DNA of 64,000 nucleotides from an uncultured Desulfobulbus sp. (GTDB lineage: Bacteria; Desulfobacterota; Desulfobulbia; Desulfobulbales; Desulfobulbaceae): positions 4,711,110 through 4,775,109 of the forward strand of contig NZ_OY760916.1 of assembly GCF_963664075.1 (NCBI RefSeq), given 5' to 3'. The notes beneath the pieces were generated by a model. That model had not been told where the DNA came from. It ran no database searches and saw nothing but the letters and a program-made list of their open reading frames with translations. The position numbers were made by a program, and so were the translations under genes. Positions 58,913 through 64,000 of the stretch are shown in pieces (positions within the stretch are counted from its first letter, which is position 1; every line of letters begins with the position of its first letter).

Positions 58913-61600
58913 TCAATGGAGCTTGGTTTGATCCGTGGGGTATGCCTTTTGGAGAAAATTCAGCGCTTCCTGGTGGGTGTTGAGCTCGCCGTCGAGTTGC
59001 TGCTCGATCAGGTGGTTGAGTATGGTGCGAAACAGCGGTCCCGGTTTATACCCCAATGTTTTGAGTTCCTCGCCGCTGAGCAGTGGTTTAACCTGGCGCA
59101 GCTGGGTGACAAATAAAGAGACGGAACGTTGCATGTAGCGTTTGCGGGCAATGGTCATCAGGTAGAGCCAGCCCTCAGGTTCCAGATCGATCAGGAGCCA
59201 GTAGATTTCACTGTTTTTTCGATACGGTCGTTTGATCATCTCCTGGGCAATTTTTTCGACATCCATCTTCTGTTGCAGTAGTTTTTTGCGTTGCTTGGGC
59301 GGTAGGTCAAAACGCTGGCAAAAGGTAAGCAGATCTTTGGAGCGAGAGCGGCTGAAGATCGCCAGCAGATAAACCATCCAGGTCTCCACCGTATCGTCCA
59401 GGTAAAGCAGGTGAAACCAGGATATGGTTCGGTTTGCCTGGGTCAGGTAGTGGAGAAAGCGGCGATCAATTTTTAAATTGGGACGCAGCTCAGGCCAGAG
59501 AAAAGGAAAGAGTTTGAGGTCGGCCATGCGCTTGAGTGCTGGCAGGGGGTCATTTTCAGAGAGGATCAATTTGAGTTCATGAAAAAAACGGGGTTCCTGA
59601 GCCTGTTCAAAAAGGTTCATCTGCACCGTATTTTTGATCAGTTTTTCAGCATGGCGGGTGATAGTGAAACCGAGTCTGCCCTCAAAGCGGATGGCGCGAA
59701 AGATTCGAGTGGGATCCTCGACAAAACTCAGGTTATGAAGAACTTGAATGCGGCGTTCCTTCAGATCGTTCTGGCAGTTGAAATAGTCGACCAAAAGGCC
59801 AAAACGGCCAGGGTTTAAGTGGATGGCCATGGCGTTGATGGTAAAGTCACGGCGGTAGAGATCAAGTTTGATTGAACTGTGTTCAATCGTGGGCTTGGCC
59901 GCTGGTCGTTCGTAGTATTCCAGACGAGCTGTGGCCACGTCAATTTTGGTTTGATCCGGAAAGACCACGGTGGCGGTGCCAAATTTTTCATGGGGGTGGA
60001 CGATGCCCCGGTGTTTGTCCGCTAGGTGTTTGGCAAAAAGAATACCATCGCCTTCAATGACGATATCAATATCCATGTTCGTCACATGGAGCAGCAGATC
60101 CCGAACAAAGCCACCGGCAACAAAGGCATTGCAACCAAGTTTGGCAGCAGATTCCCCGATTTCACGTAAGAGAACTATGACCTCTTTGGGCAGCATCTGG
60201 GTCATGACACCGCCCAGGTTGCGAGTACGTTCAACCGAGGGGCGTTCGTCGCTTTGCAAGAGTTCACCCGGAAGGTGGCCGGGATCATTTACCAGAAGGG
60301 CAATGAGATCGGTGCGGGTAATAACACCGATAATTGCCTCCCCCCGTAAAACAGGGATGAGCCGCTGGCGGTTTTCCACAATGAGCCGCTGGACATCCAC
60401 CAGGGTGCCACTTTCCGGAAGCGAGGCGATATCCGTTGTCATGTACTCGCCCACAGGGAGAGAGCCCAGCTGATGAAAAATGGCCTTCTCAGCCACCATG
60501 CGGGAGATCATGCCCAGTAATCCCATGGGGGTGGGGCCATTCTCCCGGCCACCGTTTTCACGCACCACGGGTAAAACGGTGACGTTGTAACGGGTCATCA
60601 GTCGATTGGCCTGGTCGATGTTGACCTCAGGGGTAACGGTGATGGCCGGAGAGCTCATCATCTCTTCTGCAACCGCTTTGGGACGGGTATGATCATGCAG
60701 CTGGTTCACCAGCTGTCCTTCCGCCTCGGCAATGGTATACTCTCGGATGGTAGCGGAAGCTGCAGATGCATGGCCGCCACCGCCGAATTCGCGGGCGATT
60801 GTGCCCACGTTGACCTCCGGGATGCGGCTGCGACCTATGAGATACGTCCGTTCTCCCATGCTGATGAGGGCAAAAAGAACATCGATATTTTCCATCACCA
60901 TGAGTCGCTGGACAACGACGGCGAAATCGTCAATATACTCCTCTTCGGTGAGAATGGAGATGACGACATTGACTCCTCGAATGCTGTAGGCCTTGGCATG
61001 TTCCTGCAGGCGGCTGATCAGGTTGACCTGTTCAACCGAGAGTTCTCGAGAGACAAATTGGGTGACAATGTCCAGATTGGCTCCGTGGCCCAGAAGCCAG
61101 GCAGCAGCGCTGAGATCCTCGGGGCAGGTAGAGGAGTGGAGAAAGCTGCCAGTGTCTTCGTAGATGCCCAGAGCCATGAGGGTTGCTTCATCTGGGCTGG
61201 GGGAGATATTTTTTTGCTGAAAGAGTTCAACAAAAAGGGTGGTGGTGGAACCAAAATTCCGAATAACTTCCAATTCACCTTGAAGATCCCCCGCGCCTAA
61301 AGGGTGGTGATCGTAGAGGTGGAGTTTGACTTTGGGATTGTTCAGGCAACGGGCCAATTCGCCGATACGTTCGCTTTGGCGGGTATCGACCACGATGAGC
61401 CGTTGAACTAGGCTGAGGTTAATATGTTTAATTTTTTTGAAGGCGTAGATGTTAGGGAACTCCTGAGCCAGGTACTTGCGCACGGATTTTTCCTGGGAGC
61501 CTGGAAAAACCAGCTCTGCCTCGGGGTAAAGACGCTTTGCAGCAATCATGGCTGCTAAGCTGTCGAAATCTGCACCAATGTGAGTAGTAATGACGTCCAT
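58913..61600 (-). CDS. DHH-CBS-tRNA nucleotidyltransferase/poly(A) polymerase fusion
   Basis: This 895-aa protein combines a DHH/DHHA1 phosphoesterase (THIGADFDSLAAMIAAKRLYP, YDHHPLG, REFGGGGHASAASATIR, residues about 5-300), a CBS pair (about 315-435: EMMSSPAITVTPEVNIDQA, YMTTDIASLPESGTLVDV) and a class II CCA/poly(A) polymerase. The polymerase head is AFVAGGFVRDLLL and DIDIVIEGDG (catalytic DxD), followed by the DFTINAMAI, RIQVLHNLSFVEDPTRIFRAIRFEGRL and ERxR-like segments. Fusions of this layout occur in deltaproteobacteria. It may link RNA end addition with nanoRNA or nucleotide turnover, but its activity is not evident. The ATG at 61600 has only AAAGAG upstream. A shorter paralogue without the polymerase part is at 32265-33563. 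Confidence 0.9.
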   Translation of the reverse strand: MDVITTHIGADFDSLAAMIAAKRLYPEAELVFPGSQEKSVRKYLAQEFPNIYAFKKIKHINLSLVQRLIVVDTRQSERIGELARCLNNPKVKLHLYDHHPLGAGDLQGELEVIRNFGSTTTLFVELFQQKNISPSPDEATLMALGIYEDTGSFLHSSTCPEDLSAAAWLLGHGANLDIVTQFVSRELSVEQVNLISRLQEHAKAYSIRGVNVVISILTEEEYIDDFAVVVQRLMVMENIDVLFALISMGERTYLIGRSRIPEVNVGTIAREFGGGGHASAASATIREYTIAEAEGQLVNQLHDHTRPKAVAEEMMSSPAITVTPEVNIDQANRLMTRYNVTVLPVVRENGGRENGPTPMGLLGMISRMVAEKAIFHQLGSLPVGEYMTTDIASLPESGTLVDVQRLIVENRQRLIPVLRGEAIIGVITRTDLIALLVNDPGHLPGELLQSDERPSVERTRNLGGVMTQMLPKEVIVLLREIGESAAKLGCNAFVAGGFVRDLLLHVTNMDIDIVIEGDGILFAKHLADKHRGIVHPHEKFGTATVVFPDQTKIDVATARLEYYERPAAKPTIEHSSIKLDLYRRDFTINAMAIHLNPGRFGLLVDYFNCQNDLKERRIQVLHNLSFVEDPTRIFRAIRFEGRLGFTITRHAEKLIKNTVQMNLFEQAQEPRFFHELKLILSENDPLPALKRMADLKLFPFLWPELRPNLKIDRRFLHYLTQANRTISWFHLLYLDDTVETWMVYLLAIFSRSRSKDLLTFCQRFDLPPKQRKKLLQQKMDVEKIAQEMIKRPYRKNSEIYWLLIDLEPEGWLYLMTIARKRYMQRSVSLFVTQLRQVKPLLSGEELKTLGYKPGPLFRTILNHLIEQQLDGELNTHQEALNFLQKAYPTDQTKLH

Positions 61601-61731
61601 GCTCTTTAGTATACACACAAGCAGCATGCAGCGAAACCGCCAAGATCAGTGTTGGTCATGCAGCATGCGTCATTAATTTATTGCCAACTCTTGATGAAGC
61701 GGGAAATTGTAGAGCATCATTTTGTTGTTGC

Positions 61732-61760
61732 TTGACAATTGTTCGTTGATGCTCTATCTT
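61732..61760 (+). promoter_or_regulatory. Sigma-70-type promoter of tRNA-Gly
   Basis: TTGACA (61732-61737), a 17-nt spacer and TATCTT (61755-61760) precede the tRNA by 25 nt. The -35 is a perfect consensus match. Confidence 0.8.
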
Positions 61761-61785
61761 AACTAACTTCCTAGGGATCATTCGA

Positions 61786-61861
61786 GCGGGTGTAGCTCAG
61801 TTGGCAGAGCACAAGCTTCCCAAGCTTGGGGTCGCGGGTTCGAACCCCGTTGCCCGCTCCA
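61786..61861 (+). tRNA. tRNA-Gly (anticodon CCC)
   Basis: This 76-nt cloverleaf has acceptor GCGGGTG paired with TGCCCGC (two wobble pairs), a D arm GCTC/GAGC, an anticodon stem CAAGC/GCTTG with loop TTCCCAA (anticodon CCC, reading GGG), a T arm GCGGG/CCCGT with TTCGAAC and an encoded CCA end. It precedes rimP on the same strand. Confidence 0.96.
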
Positions 61862-61941
61862 TGGCAGTTTCAGCCGTTGTAGAGGCTGACGGCCCCTTCG
61901 GTTCCAGCGGGATCGACCACCGGATGTACCGGTAACGTGAA

Positions 61942-61964
61942 AGTGGGCTCTGCCCGCTTTTTTT
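61942..61964 (+). terminator. Terminator between tRNA-Gly and rimP
   Basis: AGTGGGC and GCCCGCT form a 7-bp stem followed by seven T after the tRNA. Transcription of rimP must partly depend on readthrough or on a promoter between 61965 and 62015. Confidence 0.75.
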
Positions 61965-62015
61965 ATTGCCTAATCAAGGGGATTTGCTCTTTTATGGAGC
62001 ATAAGGCCCCACAGT

Positions 62016-62501
62016 TTGAACAGGAACGGAATAAGAGCATTGGAAGAAACCACTGATCGATTGCTAGCGACCATCCAGGGGTTTGCCGACCCCCTACTGC
62101 GTGATATGGGGATGGAACTGGTTGAAGTGCAATTCCGGCGAGAGGGGCATGGTTGGGTGCTCCGTTTTTTTATCGACAAGGAAGGCGGGGTAGGTATTGA
62201 CGACTGTGCAGAGGCCAGTCGCGAGATCAGCGCCTATCTGGAAGTAGAAGACCTTATCTCTCATGCCTACCACCTTGAAGTCTCTTCCCCCGGCCTTGAA
62301 CGGCCGCTGAAAAAAAAGAGCGATTTCATTCGATTTGCCGATCGGCTGGTGCGGATCAAATTGCGGCAACCTCTCGGCGAGCAGAAGGTGCTCATCGGCA
62401 CGCTGCTGGGCCTGGATGAGGATGCCATAGTATTAGAATTGGACAAGGAAACCGTCCGCATCGATTTGGAAAATATATCAAGGGCAAGGTTGACGCTGTA
62501 G
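62016..62501 (+). CDS. rimP: Ribosome maturation factor RimP
   Basis: This 161-aa cytoplasmic 30S assembly factor has the N-terminal alpha/beta domain MGMELVEVQFRREGHGWVLRFFIDKEGGVGIDDCAEASREIS and the LEVSSPGLERPL motif that ends it. The C-terminal SH3-like domain follows (VRIKLRQPLGEQKVLIGTLLG, ISRARLTL). No ATG start exists in this frame. TTG 62016 (AAGG about 8 nt upstream) is given here; TTG 62040 would give a protein with the more usual RimP N-terminus, so the start is open to question. It heads the conserved rimP-nusA-ylxR order with 77 nt before nusA. Confidence 0.92.
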   Translation: MNRNGIRALEETTDRLLATIQGFADPLLRDMGMELVEVQFRREGHGWVLRFFIDKEGGVGIDDCAEASREISAYLEVEDLISHAYHLEVSSPGLERPLKKKSDFIRFADRLVRIKLRQPLGEQKVLIGTLLGLDEDAIVLELDKETVRIDLENISRARLTL

Positions 62502-62578
62502 TCCCGGATCGGCCGATGTCGAGCAGCCTTTAACGGCTGTGGCAACAACGGAAACGAGAGCCTGAGTTGGAGTAGACA

Positions 62579-63934
62579 ATGGTTGGAACAGATAGTTTAA
62601 AACGGATCGTAGATCAGATCTGCCGAGATAAAGGGATCGATCGCGGCTTATTGATCGACGCTATAGAAGAGGCGGTTCGTTCTGCAGTTCGCAAAAAATA
62701 CGGGAGTCGTCGTGAGATCGAGGTGCAGTTTAGCGAGGATCTGGGCGAAATCGAGGTGTTTCAGTACCGAACCGTCGTTGATGAAGTCTATGACGAGGAA
62801 ACCGAAATCGCCTTGGAAGATGCCCGCTTGCTTGATCCAGAGGCTGAGCTTGATGATGATCTGGGTGAAAAGATGGATAACATCGCCGATTTGGGGCGTA
62901 TAGCCGCTCAGTCAGCGAAACAAGTAATTATTCATCGGATGCGTGACGCTGAACGTGATGTCATCTTTGAGATGTATCGTGACCGTGAAGGTTCCATCGT
63001 CAACGGAATCGTTCAGCGTTTTGAACGCGGGGATATGGTCATTAACCTCGGACGAACCGACGCCTTGTTGCCCCGTGACGGTCAGATTCCCAAACGCTCT
63101 TTTAAGCAGGGCGACCGGATTCGCGCATTTCTCCAGGAAGTGCGTCGTGATACCCGTGAGGGCAGATATCGTGATTCCCAGCTCATTCTCAGCCGGACTT
63201 GCAATGAGTTTCTGGTTAAACTGTTTGAAATGGAAGTCCCGGAGATCGCCGAAGGAATTGTCAAGATTATGGGAGCCAGTCGCGAGCCTGGTTTTCGGGC
63301 AAAAATTGCGGTTTCTTCCATTGAGTCCGATGTCGATCCTGTAGGCGCTTGCGTTGGTCTGAAGGGCTCCCGCGTACAAAATGTCGTCCAGGAGCTGCAG
63401 GGAGAGCGAATTGATATCGTGCCCTGGAGCCCGGATCCGGCCAAGTATGTCTACAATGCCCTGGCGCCAGCCGAGGTGTCCATGGTTATTGTTGACGATG
63501 ATCGCAAGGCCCTGACCGTCGTTGTTCCCGATGATCAGTTGTCACTGGCCATCGGCCGTCAGGGGCAGAATGTTCGTTTGGCTTCGCGTTTGTTGGGATG
63601 GAAAATTGATGTGAAGAGCGAGCAGCGCTATGCCAATTTGGAAAATCCAGAATATCGGTCTCTTGTGCAGGTCGAGGGCGTGGATGAGAGTATGGCTGAT
63701 CGGCTGTATGGCGCAGGGATCACCACCAGCGCTCTCTTGGCTGCCGCTGATTTTGAACAACTGATGAGCCTGGCCCGCATCGATGAAGAAAAGGCACGGT
63801 TTATTCAGCAGGCTGCCGGAAATGTCGCTTCTCCGGATCCTGACTCTGCGGTTGCATTCGAAGAGGGCGTGGAAGCGGCTGAGCAGGAGCCATCTATAGA
63901 ATCCGAAGATAACCAATCTACCGATCAGGAGTGA
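62579..63934 (+). CDS. nusA: Transcription termination/antitermination factor NusA
   Basis: This 451-aa RNA-polymerase-associated factor has an N-terminal domain (ICRDKGIDRGLLIDAIEEAVRSA), an S1 domain (about residues 135-200: GSIVNGIVQRFERGDMVINLGRTDALLP), KH1 (FRAKIAVSSIESDVDPVGACVGLKG), KH2 (LAIGRQGQNVRLASRLLGWKIDV) and one HhH-like region (VEGVDESMADRLYGAGITTSALLA). An acidic tail ends in EDNQSTDQE. The second acidic repeat of E. coli NusA is absent, so the protein is of the shorter type. GGAG lies about 8 nt before the ATG. Its stop overlaps the start of the ylxR gene (TGATG). Confidence 0.95.
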   Translation: MVGTDSLKRIVDQICRDKGIDRGLLIDAIEEAVRSAVRKKYGSRREIEVQFSEDLGEIEVFQYRTVVDEVYDEETEIALEDARLLDPEAELDDDLGEKMDNIADLGRIAAQSAKQVIIHRMRDAERDVIFEMYRDREGSIVNGIVQRFERGDMVINLGRTDALLPRDGQIPKRSFKQGDRIRAFLQEVRRDTREGRYRDSQLILSRTCNEFLVKLFEMEVPEIAEGIVKIMGASREPGFRAKIAVSSIESDVDPVGACVGLKGSRVQNVVQELQGERIDIVPWSPDPAKYVYNALAPAEVSMVIVDDDRKALTVVVPDDQLSLAIGRQGQNVRLASRLLGWKIDVKSEQRYANLENPEYRSLVQVEGVDESMADRLYGAGITTSALLAAADFEQLMSLARIDEEKARFIQQAAGNVASPDPDSAVAFEEGVEAAEQEPSIESEDNQSTDQE

Positions 63935-64000
63935 TGCACAGAGGGCATGTCCCAAAGCGGACCTGTCGCGGCTGCGGGCAGAAAAAACCGCAGACGGAGT
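63934..64000 (+). CDS. ylxR: YlxR/RnpM-family RNA-binding protein, 5' end only
   Basis: From ATG 63934, overlapping the nusA stop, 22 codons are visible: HVPKRTCRGCGQKKPQTE is the N-terminal YlxR (DUF448) signature (RTC.GC...K). The window ends here, so the protein is partial. Its place after nusA matches the conserved nusA-ylxR-infB order. Confidence 0.85.
   Translation, partial: MHRGHVPKRTCRGCGQKKPQTE

Overview
The window looks like a chromosome segment of an anaerobic, sulfate-reducer-like Desulfobacterota (deltaproteobacterium), most likely near the Desulfobulbales. This is an inference from gene content: a lactate-oxidation cluster (lactate permease, GlcD/GlcF-type and LUD/CCG-type dehydrogenase genes, Pta, AckA), a one-piece class I Fe-S fumarase, a DHH-CBS-nucleotidyltransferase fusion, a PEP-CTERM protein and a probable small selenoprotein. 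No rRNA or other direct taxonomic marker is present.

Layout. 0.1-2.7 kb: class I fumarase, a terminator, a palindromic mobile-looking element and a LOG-family gene. 2.8-4.7 kb: a nitroreductase gene cut by a 1363-bp insertion sequence (IS) with a precise 8-bp target duplication. 5.2-6.9 kb: a large secreted PKD protein. 7.0-20.1 kb: the lactate-to-acetate block. On the minus strand are lldP, a GntR/FadR regulator and glcD-glcF; on the plus strand are lutC-like and lutAB-like fusion genes, then pta and ackA. The region between lldP and lutC carries a textbook FadR-type operator, and a similar site lies before glcD. 20.1-26.1 kb: a scar region with GC-rich inverted repeats, a hypothetical gene broken by an ISAs1-type IS that is itself broken by an IS701-type IS, decayed 3' pieces of gltD and ackA, and a PEP-CTERM protein. 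26.1-32.0 kb: gltD and gltB. 32.3-33.6 kb: a DHH-CBS phosphoesterase.

33.8-41.2 kb: two decayed TonB-dependent receptor genes precede an intact receptor, which is followed by a YfiR-family periplasmic protein and a large hybrid histidine kinase. Together these look like a receptor-to-kinase signalling unit. 41.2-50.1 kb: housekeeping genes (HIT protein, helicase, TypA, Nudix, HAD, OB-fold lipoprotein-like or secreted protein, SGNH hydrolase). Between TypA and a membrane protein is a 54-codon ORF that is complete only if UGA is read as selenocysteine. It has a C-x-x-U motif and, just downstream of the UGA, a hairpin closely resembling the E. coli fdhF SECIS. 50.1-58.1 kb: glycogen debranching enzyme, a DUF1566 protein, a lone receiver, a D-Ala-D-Ala carboxypeptidase, an acyl-CoA ligase and a FadL-type porin. 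58.2-64.0 kb: an M50 protease, a DHH-CBS-nucleotidyltransferase fusion, tRNA-Gly(CCC), then the start of the rimP-nusA-ylxR operon, cut by the window end.

The most interesting observation is the candidate selenoprotein at 46099-46263. Next are the three genes that can be rebuilt exactly across their insertion sequences, and the gltD'/ackA' junction, which has the geometry expected of an old tandem duplication.
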